Shown here: piece after piece, positions 12,642-22,312 of the stretch
Numbering within the stretch: the first letter of the stretch is position 1
Layout of the letters: each line of letters starts with the position of its first letter
DNA from: Aulostomus chinensis
Taxonomy: Eukaryota > Chordata > Actinopteri > Syngnathiformes > Aulostomidae
NCBI GenBank assembly: GCA_037954235.1
Contig: JBBMOA010000001.1
Span: 1,229,001-1,293,000 of the forward strand
Length of the DNA: 64,000 bases
Direction: 5' to 3'
Position numbers and translations under genes: made by a program
The notes under the pieces: model-generated
What the model was told of the DNA's origin: nothing
Seen by the model: the letters and a program-made list of their open reading frames with translations, nothing else
Database searches by the model: none

Positions 12642-12714
12642 GAACTGAACCAGCTCAGTTGGGAGAGCCTTAGACTGAAGATCTAAAGGTCCCTGGTTCA
12701 GACCAGCAGGCAGA
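12642..12714 (+). pseudogene. tRNA-Phe(GAA) relic
   Basis: The D-arm AGCTCAGTTGGGAGAGC and the anticodon arm TTAGACTGAAGATCTAA (anticodon GAA) match tRNA-Phe, as does AAAGGTCCCTGGTTC after it. The B box reads GGTTCAGACC instead of GGTTCGATCC, and the two acceptor strands do not pair. It is a degraded tRNA gene or the tRNA-like head of a retroposon. It lies about 30 bp upstream of the L2-type LINE. Confidence 0.75.
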
Positions 12715-12749
12715 GCTGCAGTTTAACACGCCCCTCTGCTGGTTCCTTC

Positions 12750-15700
12750 GTGTTGTCACCCACCCAGCCTATAGAAACTGTGTCTGCCCCGAGGCTGTAT
12801 AAGCCTGCACCCAAATCTGGAGGAGTAACTTATAGCAACTTAGTTAAAATTAAAACCACTGCTCCAGCAAACCAACCCAGTAAAACTATTAAATGTGGTT
12901 TGCTTAATATTCGATCTCTTGCATCCAAGTCTCTCCTTGTGAACGATTTAATTACTAATTATCAGATTGGTGTATTAGCACTCACTGAAACCTGGGTGCA
13001 GCAAGATGAGTGTGTTAGTTTAAATGAATCTTCCCCTCCTGGTTACATTAACTACCATGTCCCTCGCACCACTGGCAGAGGAGGAGGAGTAGCTGCAATC
13101 TATCAGTCAAATTTGGTGCTTCACCCTCGACCTAACAGTTCCTATAACTCATTTGAGAGCCTTATTGTCAGCTTTTCCCACCCTGACTGGAAAGCAGAGA
13201 AACCACTCTTACTTGCTGTGGTGTACCGTCCTCCTGCACCTTATTCTGAGTTCGAAGCGAAGTAAAATCTGGTCAACTGGATGTAAGTTTATCTTGAAAA
13301 GTTGACCAGATTTTACTTCGCTTCGATCTACGATGACCTGGATGAATGAGAACCTACACAGACATCTTATTCTGAGTTCTTAGAAGAATTCCCTGACTTT
13401 CTGTCTAACTTGGCATTGAACTCAGACAAAGTCATCATAGTGGGTGACTTTAACATCCATGTGGACGTCAATGATGATTCTCTGGCCACTGCGTTTAAGT
13501 CGCTTCTTGATTCTGTTGGCTTCTGTCAGAGGGTAAACAAACCCACTCACACTTTTAATCACATCCTTGATTTAGTACTCACTTATGGAATAGAAGCTGA
13601 CCGCATCATAGTTCTTCCTCAGAACCCGGTCTTGTCTGATCACTCCTTAATTACATTTGAATTTACTTTAACAAATAATATCCTACCTGGGAAAAAGTCC
13701 CGCTTCAGTAGATGTCTATCTGACACTGCTGTTTCTAGATTTAAGGAGCTTATTCCAGCAGAGCTTGCTGCCACACCTTGGAGTGATATATTGGGCAGTT
13801 ATGCTGATTTCACCCCCTCGCAGGTAGACTATCTTGTGGACAGCACTGAAGCAGCACTCCTTGGGACACTTGATGCCGTAGCTCCCCTGAAGAAGAAGGT
13901 TATCAACCAGAAAAGAATAGTTCCCTGGTACAGCCCAGAGCTGAGTGCCGTAAAACAGAAGACCAGACAACTGGAAAGGAAGACACATTCCAGCCAGCAC
14001 GAGGAAGTCCACCAAGCCTGGAAGGAGAGTTTATTAAAATATAAAAAAGAACTCCATAATGCCAGAAGCGCTTACTAGTCGTCCCTGATAGAAAAGAATT
14101 AGAACAACCCCAGGTTCCTCTTCAGCACCGTGGGCAGGCTCACCAAGAACCATAGTGCTGTTGAGCCATGCATCCCCCCAACTCTCAGCAGTAACGACTT
14201 CCTTTCTTTCTTTACTGAAAAGATTGTGAATATTAGAACGAAGATTGCCAGTAATGGAGGACAGACTACAGTCCCCATAGAAGCACCTCCCAGACTTGGT
14301 GCATACTTGGACAGCTTCTCCCCCATCGACCTGTCAGAATTAACTTCTGCAGTCGGTTCCTCCAAGTCAGCCACTTGTCTGCTGGATCCCATCCCAACAA
14401 GCCTCCTTAAGGATGCCTTCCCTCTAGTCAACACTTCTGTATTGAACCAAATTAATCTTTCCTTAGTCACAGGTTATGAGCCACAGGCCTTTAAGGTGGC
14501 TGTCATCAACCCTTTACTTAAAAAACCTTCTCTTGACCCAGATGTATTAGCCAACTATAGGCCAATATCCAACCTCCCCTACATCTCCAAGATCCTTGAG
14601 AAGGTTGCCCTGGAGCAGCTACATGAACATTTGCACAGCAACGAGCTCTTTGAAGCCTTCCAGTCTGGATTCAGGGAACACCATAGCACTGAAACAGCAC
14701 TGGTCAGAGTCTCTAATGATCTTCTTATAGCTTCAGACAGAGGTCTTGTCTCTGTGCTTGTCCTTTTGGACCTCAGTGCTGCATTTGACACCATCGACCA
14801 CAGCATCCTGCTACCGAGACTAGACCATGACATTGGGATTAAAGGAACTGCCCTAAAATGGTTTAAGTCCTACTTATCTGACAGGTTTCAGTTTGTTAAT
14901 GTTAATAATGACCATTCGGAGTATAGCAGAGTTACATATGGTGTACCACAGGGTTCAGTTTTAGGACCGATTCTCTTCACTCTTTACATGCTCCCATTAG
15001 GTGACATAATCTGGAAGTACTCGATCAACTTCCACTGTTATGCAGATGACACACAACTTTACTTGTCGATGGAGCCAGACGACACAAGCCAGCTTACTCA
15101 TCTGCAAGACTGCCTGAAAGATATTAAATCCTGGATGTCTTCTAACTTCTTAATGCTCAATTCAGATAAAACTGAGGTAATCATTTTTGGACCTAAACAC
15201 CACAGGGACACACTCTTGAATCGGATCTCTACTCTAGATGGCATCACCCTAACTTCGAGTACAACTGCAAGGAACCTTGGAGTCATTTTTGACCATGACC
15301 TTTCCTTCAGCTCCCACATAAAGCATGTGACTAGGACCGCCTTCTTCCATCTGCGAAGTATCGCTAAGATTAGGAACATCCTTTCCCAGAGTGATGCTGA
15401 AAAACTGGTGCATGCATTTATCACTTCTCGGCTGGACTACTGCAACTCTCTCCTGTCAGGATGTCCTAAATACTCCCTAAAGAGTCTCCAGCTGGTCTAG
15501 AACGCTGCAGCGAGGGTTTTGACGGGAGTTAAGAAGAGAGAACACATCTCTCCCACTTTAGCTTCTCTCCACTGGCTTCCTGTAGGATCTAGAATCGACT
15601 TCAAAGTCCTTCTGCTAACTTATAAGGCTCTCAATGATAAAGCTCCATCCTATTTGAAAGAGCTCATTAGTCCCTACTGTCCCACCAGAGCACTCCGCTC

Positions 15701-15881
15701 CCAGAATGCAGGTCTTTTAGTGATTCCCAGTATCAATAAAAACAGACTGGGAGGTAGAGCCTTTAGTTACCGGGCTCCTCTACTGTGGAACCAGCTCTCT
15801 CCATGGGTCAGAGAGGCAGACACTTTAACTACGTTTAAGTCCAGGCTTAAGACCTTCCTCTATGACAGAGCCTTCAGTTAG
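12750..15881 (+). pseudogene. L2-type LINE ORF2 (endonuclease + reverse transcriptase), broken
   Basis: All pieces are in one frame. The apurinic-type endonuclease comes first (LLNIRSLASK, ALTETWVQ, VVYRPPAPY, then VGDFNIHVD and SDHSLITFEF). The reverse transcriptase follows (YRPISNLPYISKILEKVA, FQSGFREHHSTETAL, LDLSAAFDTIDHSIL, GVPQGSVLGPILFTLYM, the catalytic YADDTQLY, and LVHAFITSRLDYCNSLL). The frame is broken by a 126-bp insertion at 13,254-13,379 and by in-frame stops at about 14,076, 14,091 and 15,498. No ORF1 is seen upstream. Such proteins nick the target and copy the element's RNA back into DNA; this copy cannot make a full protein. Domain order and the 3' tail support the L2 (Maui-like) clade; a related CR1-group clade is the alternative. 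Confidence 0.9.
13254..13379. mobile_element. Foldback insertion inside the LINE, with target-site duplication
   Basis: A 126-bp insert splits the LINE frame between ...PYSEF and LEEFPDF. The 14-bp direct repeat CTTATTCTGAGTTC flanks it (13,240-13,253 and 13,366-13,379). Its left part is a perfect hairpin with 26-bp arms at 13,253-13,278 and 13,300-13,325 (first arm begins CGAAGCGAAGTAAAATCTGG) and a 21-nt loop. The remainder, ending CTACACAGACAT, is single-copy here. The long target duplication suggests target-primed insertion rather than cut-and-paste. Confidence 0.85.
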
Positions 15882-16558
15882 GACTGGTTCAGGTAGCTCT
15901 GAACCATTGATAGCTATGCTGCTACAGGCTTAGACTGCTGGGGGACACATCAGGTTACATGGAGCCCTTCCCTCCTCTCCTCTCCTCTCCTCTCCTCTCC
16001 CCCTCTCTCCTCCTCTCCTCCCTGCACATTTTTGGAACTGTCACGACCACTACTTGTTGCACTTTGTAGTTTGGCCTTGGTGTCTCGCAGTCTCTCTGTG
16101 TTTCCACAGATCCACCAGAGCCCCAACCGCCGCCTGCATCGCCCCCCCCTCTTATTCCCTACTGTTACACTGGCCTGTGCTCCCCTTCCATGAACCAGTC
16201 TGCCATCCAGTCCCCCATCAAGCTGGCTTGCTCTCCCTGCCTCCCCTACCAGAAGCTTCCTTCTTCAGCTGTTATTAACATTTCCGTGTTTCCCACATTT
16301 TGTATTGTAAACTGTTTTCTTGTCTGTAACAACATCTACTGCACGTCTGTCCGTCCTGGGTGAGGGATCCTCCTCTGTAGCTCACCCTGAGGTTTCTCAG
16401 ATTTTTCCCTGTTAAAAGGGTTTTCTATGGAGTTTTTCCTCAGTCGATGTGAGGGTCAAAGGGCAGAGGATGTTGTTATGATGCCATGTGAAGCCCTTTG
16501 AGACAAACTGTTGGTGATAACGGGCTCTACAAATAAAATTGCCTTGCCTTGCCTTGCC
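15882..16558 (+). mobile_element. L2-type LINE 3' UTR and tail
   Basis: Follows the final stop. It contains a CTCCT-rich run (15,964-16,020), then the conserved end GAAGCCCTTTGAGACAAACT...GGGCTCTACAAATAAAATTG, finishing in (TTGCC)n at about 16,541-16,558. Short 3' repeats of this kind are typical of fish L2-clade LINEs, where the end of the RNA primes reverse transcription. An ORF at 16,054-16,278 within it has no recognisable product. Confidence 0.85.
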
Positions 16559-16788
16559 ATTTAGCAGTCAAAGGCTTGTTAAACTGGTCAACATCAGCTG
16601 GTGTTCACTCTGATGATGTAGCAATGGTCTGGATTCTTCCTTCTGGAGCACCAAGCTGCTGGGAAGAAGCCTGATGATGTCAGAGTTGTGTTCAGTGGCT
16701 CCTGCTGGGTCCATTTCTGACAAATGGGCTCCAAAGAGTTCAGCTGTTTCAAAGGCTCAGAGAAAGCAGCACATCAGGGTGGTCAGGA

Positions 16789-16870
16789 GACGAGGTGGCC
16801 GAGTGGTTAAGGTGATGGACTGCTGATCCATTGTGTTCTGCAGGCGTGGGTTCCAATCCCATCCTCGTCG
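16789..16870 (+). tRNA. tRNA-Ser (anticodon GCT)
   Basis: The 82-nt cloverleaf has a perfect acceptor stem GACGAGG/CCTCGTC, D-arm GGCCGAGTGGTTAAGG, anticodon arm ATGGA-CTGCTGA-TCCAT (GCT) and the long variable arm of serine tRNAs. The T-arm reads GGGTTCCAATCCC, where G is expected after TTC. This change falls in the polymerase III B box, so activity may be reduced. The structure otherwise looks intact. Confidence 0.85.
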
Positions 16871-17084
16871 TAGGAGACTTTGGTTTCTGCTCCTAGATTC
16901 TGGAACGACTCTGAAGTGTGAGGCTTTTCAAGAGGAGATCCTGCAGCACCAGAGAGCTGCAGTTCCAGGACCCCACAGCACCACCTACTGAATTGGATGA
17001 TAAAATGCAGTCCTGGACTTTAGTTTTTTGGTGACAGCGCCACCTATCGAATTAGATGATAGCAAATGACTCCTTTCTAACGAT

Positions 17085-17672
17085 AGTATTAAAGGTTTAT
17101 TCCACCAAAATACTACTTCCTGTCCTTTAGTTTCTAACTACTGTATAAAAGGTTTATTCCAATCCCACCAAAATACTTTCTAATTTATAGTTTTAAAGGT
17201 TCATTCCACCAAAATACCTTCTAATTTATAGTTTTAAAGGTTCGTTCCACCAAAATACTTTCAAATTTATAGTTTTAAAGGTTCGTTCCACCAAAATACT
17301 TTCAAATTTATAGTTTTAAAGGTTCATTCCACCAAAATACTTTCTAATTTATAGTTTTTAAGGTTCATTCCACCAAAATACTTTCTAATTTATAGTTTTA
17401 AAGGTTTGTTCCACCAAAATACCTTCTAATTTATAGTTTTAAAGGTTCGTTCCACCAAAATACTTTCTAATTTATAGTTTTAAAGGTTCGTTCCACCAAA
17501 ATACTTTCTAATTTATAGTTTTAAAGGTTCATTCCACCAAAATACTTTCTGATTTATAGTTTTAAAGGTTCGTTCCACCAAAATACTTTCTAATTTATAG
17601 TTTTAAAGGTTCATTCCACCAAAATACTTTCTAATTTATAGTTTTAAAGGTTCATTCCACCAAAATACTGCT
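17085..17672. repeat. 41-bp minisatellite (~14 units)
   Basis: Tandem unit of about TTTCTAATTTATAGTTTTAA followed by AGGTTCATTCCACCAAAATAC. The landmark CACCAAAATAC at 17,166 and 17,207 gives a 41-bp period. Units differ at a few sites (TTCATT/TTCGTT, TACTTT/TACCTT). It has no coding content. Confidence 0.95.
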
Positions 17673-19253
17673 TTCTGTCCAACTTCTCAGTTTTAAAGGT
17701 TCCTTCAGTTGAGGGCTCCTGGTTCTGTGTGAGGGGTTGAGGGTCGATATGGGATGATGAGGAAGATTTCATGTCCCGATGGTCCTGCTAAAGTAACTGA
17801 GAGTCATGACATCAAACAATGTCATCAAAATACGCTTGAACTATTAAAATGGCAATAAAATCTACTGGAATCATTTTACCACAAACACTTTTATTGTGTT
17901 TTTGTGAGCATCATTTTTCAAACATTATAACATAAACTTTAAAAAGGGTCCATTCACTAACACTCTTACTTGAAGGTAGTCACTGATATCAGTAAATAGC
18001 TGATAAAGATTTGTGCTCATGTTTTAATTCTCTACTCTGACCTGTGCTGAGACACTGGACCAGAGAGGAAGACCTGCTCAGCCTCCTGCATGGACCAATT
18101 CTGCAGCTCAGTGATGACGACGAGGGATTCAGCATTGAGTTCATTTTAAACTTTTTGGAGGAAACAACTGTAAATTAACCAGCAGTTACTGGTGATGCTT
18201 CACAGTTTCCAAGCTCAAACGGCCTCCTGCTTGTTGGACTCACAATTTCCAAAAAATGTAGACATCAAAAGTCAAATCATGGTTTTGTGTTGTTTTGTTT
18301 TTTACTGGAGGAAAACTTCAAATTGTGATGATGTGTCTGACTTAGAAACTGAACCCCCAAAAATCAAAAAGTCTCCTTCTTCTGTGCCGTGATCTCTGAG
18401 CTGATCATGATTGATCTCATCAATAAACCTTGGCAGCCGACCAGTCACACACAGCCCCCCCCCCACACACACACACACACACTGAGACATGCAGCAGCTC
18501 ACAGTAACTGCCTCAGTCACACAGCAGATAGACTCCTTTCTATAACAAGATAAGCAGTAGAAATGGATGGAAGTGATGATGAACTGATGAACAGGTGATT
18601 TGTCCAAAAGTCAACATCAGATTCATTTCCAATCTGTGGAAGCAGTTTCATCTTGAGGTTCCAGGTAAGAACAGCCAGCTGTGGGCTGACACACATCTCT
18701 TCAGGAGCACTTCTATGCTCCAAACTTGCCAGGTTGAATTGTGTCTGTATTCTGAGGGCAGCAGGAGGACGGAGGAGTGAGGACACACACATTTGGACCT
18801 GAGAGCAGCTTTGTGTGGGATTTCCCCAGCAAAGATAAAACCAGCTCCTTCATGCCTGCTATGAAGGCTCACAGTCACACTGACCCTGCTACAAATACTT
18901 TGATATGCAACAGACTGGTTTCTCTTCTGGTAGTTTGTTATCAACTGTTGTCACATTTAAGGATCAATTTAGCTGATAAGATGAAGGCTGTTTAACTGAT
19001 GCAGTTAAACTGTGACAGTGTTAATATTTAGAAATCCACAGTTGCTCATAACAACTGGTAGTACAAGTACACAGTAGAGACGACTGTAGGAAGTAGCAGT
19101 TGTGAGCCTTGAAGAAAATGCCCCCATCACATTGTCAGTGTTTCAGTGACTGGCATTGTGAAGAGACTGAGACAAAGTCAGTTATGAATGGAGGGCTGAG
19201 TTGGAGCAGAGGGGGGCAGGATCCTGGGGGTGGACTGTCTTTAGGGGGCTGAG
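17673..19253. other. Intergenic DNA, no gene recognised
   Basis: Moderately AT-rich unique DNA. The only feature I can support is a short C-tract followed by (CA)n at about 18,456-18,482. Short ORFs on both strands between 18,190 and 18,995 overlap one another and lack recognisable domains. Confidence 0.5.
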
Positions 19254-19359
19254 GTGTCTGGTGGTCTTGGTGGACCCTCTGTATCTCAAACTGAGACAAC
19301 AGAGTCCTGTGTTCTTGAGTCATTGTGTATAGTCTCTGTTGTTGGAGAGCTCAGTGTGG

Positions 19360-19431
19360 TCCCTGATGGTCTAGTGGCTAGGATTCGGCGCTTTCATCGC
19401 CGCGGCCTGGGTTCAATTCCCGGTCAGGGAA
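19360..19431 (+). tRNA. tRNA-Glu (anticodon TTC)
   Basis: A complete 72-nt gene. Acceptor stem is TCCCTGA/TCAGGGA, A box TGGTCTAGTGGCTAGG, anticodon arm CGGCG-CTTTCAT-CGCCG (TTC), T-arm CTGGG-TTCAATT-CCCGG. All stems pair and both internal promoter boxes are close to consensus, so this is the best-preserved tRNA in the window. Confidence 0.9.
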
Positions 19432-19655
19432 TGAGATATTTAGAGGTTGAGGAAGAGGTGATACGGTGGTCCACATGATGGTGGAGGTGATAAACTGTGA
19501 ATCCATCATGGCTCCAGTCTCACCCCCATTGTAGTGTTCTTGGTTCACTCTGCCATGGCCCCATGTTGAAGGGTGACTGTCTCATTCACGTTCAACCCTT
19601 TGTTAGACTCTATTAAGTCACTGACTCCTGCAAGGACAAACTCTGGTCAGTGTGA

Positions 19656-19727
19656 TCCCTGATGGTCTAGTGGCTAGGATTGGTGCTCTCACTGCCACAG
19701 CCTAGGGTTCAAGTCCTGGTCAGGGAA
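19656..19727 (+). pseudogene. tRNA-Glu-like (anticodon CTC), partly degenerate
   Basis: A second Glu-type sequence 225 bp downstream of the intact one. The acceptor stem and A box are kept. The anticodon arm is TGGTG-CTCTCAC-TGCCA (CTC) with wobble pairs. One base is lost before the anticodon stem and one gained in the T-arm (CTAGGGTTCAAGTCCTGG), which spoils the T-stem register. Probably a decaying tandem duplicate. Confidence 0.75.
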
Positions 19728-19737
19728 GCTGTGGATA

Positions 19738-19915
19738 CCCTGAGGTTCTAGCCAACTATGGACTGATAGCTGACCTCCCCTCCTCTCTAAAATCCTGGAG
19801 AAAGCAGCTGCTAATCAGCTTAGTGACTTCCTCCATAACAAGAGTTCATTTGAGGGTTTCAGTCTGGTTTTAGAGCCCAGCACAGAGACAGCACTGGTAG
19901 AAGTCACTGGATATA
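19738..19915 (+). mobile_element. LINE reverse-transcriptase fragment
   Basis: The sequence TAGCCAACTATGGACTGATA...GACAGCACTGGTAGAAGTCAC is a frameshifted relic of the L2-type RT region. Compare with the LINE at 14,545-14,705: AN-Y-PI--LP, S-ILEK, F-GFQSGF, A-HSTETAL-EV. It abuts the second tRNA-Glu copy. It is not coding. Confidence 0.7.
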
Positions 19916-20344
19916 TGAACATATATTATAGATAAATATCGGCCGACTCATCAATGGCTGAGGAATACATTCAGTCAGTAGCATATCAGTCCTCTGAAGC
20001 TGTAACGTGAGCCCACTTCTACTGACTAGAGGAGAGGTAAAATTACACCTGAAATCTGAGGTTTGTCCCTCAAAAAGAACCGCGATGTACTAAAAGTTTC
20101 CTCCCCAGAATGATTCTATCAACAAACACTTTAAATTGATATTCTGGAGTTTTATTTCAGTCGCCTGGAAAGTGCTGTGGAGTGAGTAAGATGGTATTTA
20201 AATGGCAGGCCTATCCACTCGCGCTAGCACTAGCATTGCAGATAGCATCAGCAGGACCAGACCCAGTGGGTCCAAAACTGTCTCCAGTTGCTGGGAGCAC
20301 CCTGGTGAGCTGGGAAGGCCAAAGGTCCAAAAAACTGAACCTCC

Positions 20345-20470
20345 CCTTCAAGACTGCAGCTGCTCCAGAAAGCAGCTGCACGTGCATAGACAGGAACTAG
20401 GAGGAGAGACCACATCATCAATCCAGAACACAGTTTAAAATCCTTCTCCTCACTCTTAAAGCTCTGAAAG
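20345..20470 (+). mobile_element. LINE RT C-terminal fragment shared with 45,435-45,560
   Basis: Degenerate remains of the L2-type C-terminal region (ACTGCAGCTGCTCCAGAAAG, GGAGAGACCACATCATC, AAAATCCTTCTCCTCACTCT). The same fragment, with the same downstream sequence, lies at 45,435-45,560. It was therefore present before the segmental duplication that made the two zinc-finger 3' regions. Confidence 0.65.
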
Positions 20471-21572
20471 GAACATTCCAGCTAAAAAGGAACCTCAGGT
20501 GTGTTCTTGTGTTTTTATTATTTTGAACGATTGCAGGGATTTGGTTTGAGAGCATCCATGTCTAACAAGGTTTTGGTGCATACTGCTAATTAGCTCCCAA
20601 CGCAGGTCCTGGGGGCAGCAGATAAACAGACAAATGATAACAACATCATCCACTCCAAACAGTCAAACACAAGGGTGGTGATCAAGTAGAGCCTCTACAT
20701 GGAAACAAAAGCACTGAGAACTTTAAAAGAGAACAGAAAGTTTATTAAAAGACAAGTTTATAAAGATAGTTAAAAGGTGTCTTGACAGCTGTTTACACTT
20801 TAATTAAGCTGTAGAAGAAGAAGACCTTCACTGTGAAAACTCATCCTGTGTTACAGCCGCCCCTCCAGGATGGTCAGGGACCAACTTCAGTCCTGGTCCT
20901 GATCCACCGGAAATCCAACCAATCTCTCCCATAGGAACCATGTATTTGTTAAAGCAGCGCTCGCTGTGTCTGTGTAGGAGCCGGTACTGAGCGTATACTG
21001 CATGTGTACTACTACTAAAGGTACTTCACCGGAGGCTCCAGCTGATGTCACATATTTCTCCAACAGCTGGATGACATCACTGATATCAGAGACTCCACCC
21101 ACTCATTTATTTTCACACATCTCAAAGACAATTCAGTGTTTGATCAGGGATCAATACTTCATGATAAAGATCAGTACTTGGTGCCAAGTGGATCTTTGAT
21201 GGTGACCTCAGAGAAATCAGATCAGCCCTCACACCCTCCTGTCCAATGGTGGCTCCATGATTTCAGCTTCATCCTGTCTCTTTCCTGATGTGTTTTCCCT
21301 TCTGCTTTCAAAAACTCTTTACACCCACAACCCTCAAGTCTGGCCTCCACCACCATGATTAGTTTCAGTTTCTCCTCAGCTTCAGTCACACAACACAGGA
21401 TGGACAAAGGAAGTTTCTCTGTTGTGTCGTCTCAAGTTTTCCTGACCTGAGGAGCTTTGTTAACTAACTCAGCAAGACTGATGTCTCTCAGGTGTGTGTT
21501 CTCATCATTGTTCTCCATGTAGACACGTTGTCTACACTGACCATAATCCACTCATCTTCCTTCATTCTTTGC
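20471..21572 (-). pseudogene. 3' region of the zinc-finger gene with decayed fingers
   Basis: Read on the minus strand this looks like the distal end of the zinc-finger transcript. A finger-like relic QENLRRHNRETSFVHPVLC lies at about 21,370-21,440. An AATAAA signal is at 20,746-20,741. The whole block is paralogous to 45,561-46,308, including the segments GAACATTCCAGCTAAAAAGG and CTTTAATTAAGCTGTAGAAG. Stops and frameshifts show these fingers are no longer translated; the stretch probably serves as 3' UTR. An LTR element at 21,573-22,279 separates it from the open zinc-finger array. Confidence 0.65.
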
Positions 21573-22279
21573 AGTGTCCCTACCAGAGACCAGTCAGGTG
21601 GTCTCTGTTCCTGCAGTCATACTGGATATTCGCTATGTGAAGGGGACCGACAAAGTGGTGGTGGACGTGTTGTCTAGAGTTCCTCAGTGTGGTATTTGAT
21701 TGTGAGCTGTTTTCCTCTCTCTGGTTCTCCTCTTGTCTTTTCCTAGCCTCTTAAATTGCAACAAGAGATGCTGGACCACCGGAGCAGGCCACTGGTTCCC
21801 CTCCTGATAGTTTGACCTTATCTGAGCAGTCCAATGGGGGACGTATATGGTTTTTAGAGGTTTAGTGAATTATCATTTTGGGATTCAAGAAAAATTACAT
21901 TCATGGTATTTTGGTAGCGGGATTCCCTTCAGGACACTGTTCTTGTAGGGGGGTGTGATGGTCCCTTGGCTGGTGTCTTTCATGATGTTTCTTGTGTTGC
22001 AGCAGGTAGCTGGAGAGTGGGGAGCTGTTCATTCCTCCTAGTTGGTTAGTTGCTCTCTCCATACAGAAACTGCCTTGCCGGCCAGGAGCCTCTCTTCCTC
22101 CTCATCCATTGTCACTTTGATTTTCAGCAGCCAACATCTCTTCCTTACACATCCACAACACGAACTCGACTGACAACAACATCCCATTGTTATCTTAGTT
22201 CAATTTTGTTTTATCGTTGTGGTTTTTGAAAAAATCCTGTATTTGGCCTGCAACCTGCTTCTCCCACTCTTTTGTCACA
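21573..22279 (+). mobile_element. Deleted Ty3/gypsy-like LTR retrotransposon
   Basis: The plus strand has a short pol relic at about 21,575-21,700 with the RNase H/integrase-junction motif IRYVKGTDKVVVDVLSRV. It continues to a polypurine tract TAGGGGGG at 21,946-21,953. An LTR then runs 21,954-22,279 (326 bp) with inverted ends TGTGA and TCACA. No 5' LTR, gag or protease is visible. It splits a region that is continuous in the paralogous copy at 46 kb, so it arrived after that duplication. Confidence 0.7.
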
Positions 22280-22312
22280 GCTTCAGAGCAACATTTTGAA
22301 AAATGGTTCCTC

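Noticed and set aside
17085..17672. Possible CRISPR or regulatory array
   Set aside because: The 41-bp units abut without spacers; it is a minisatellite.
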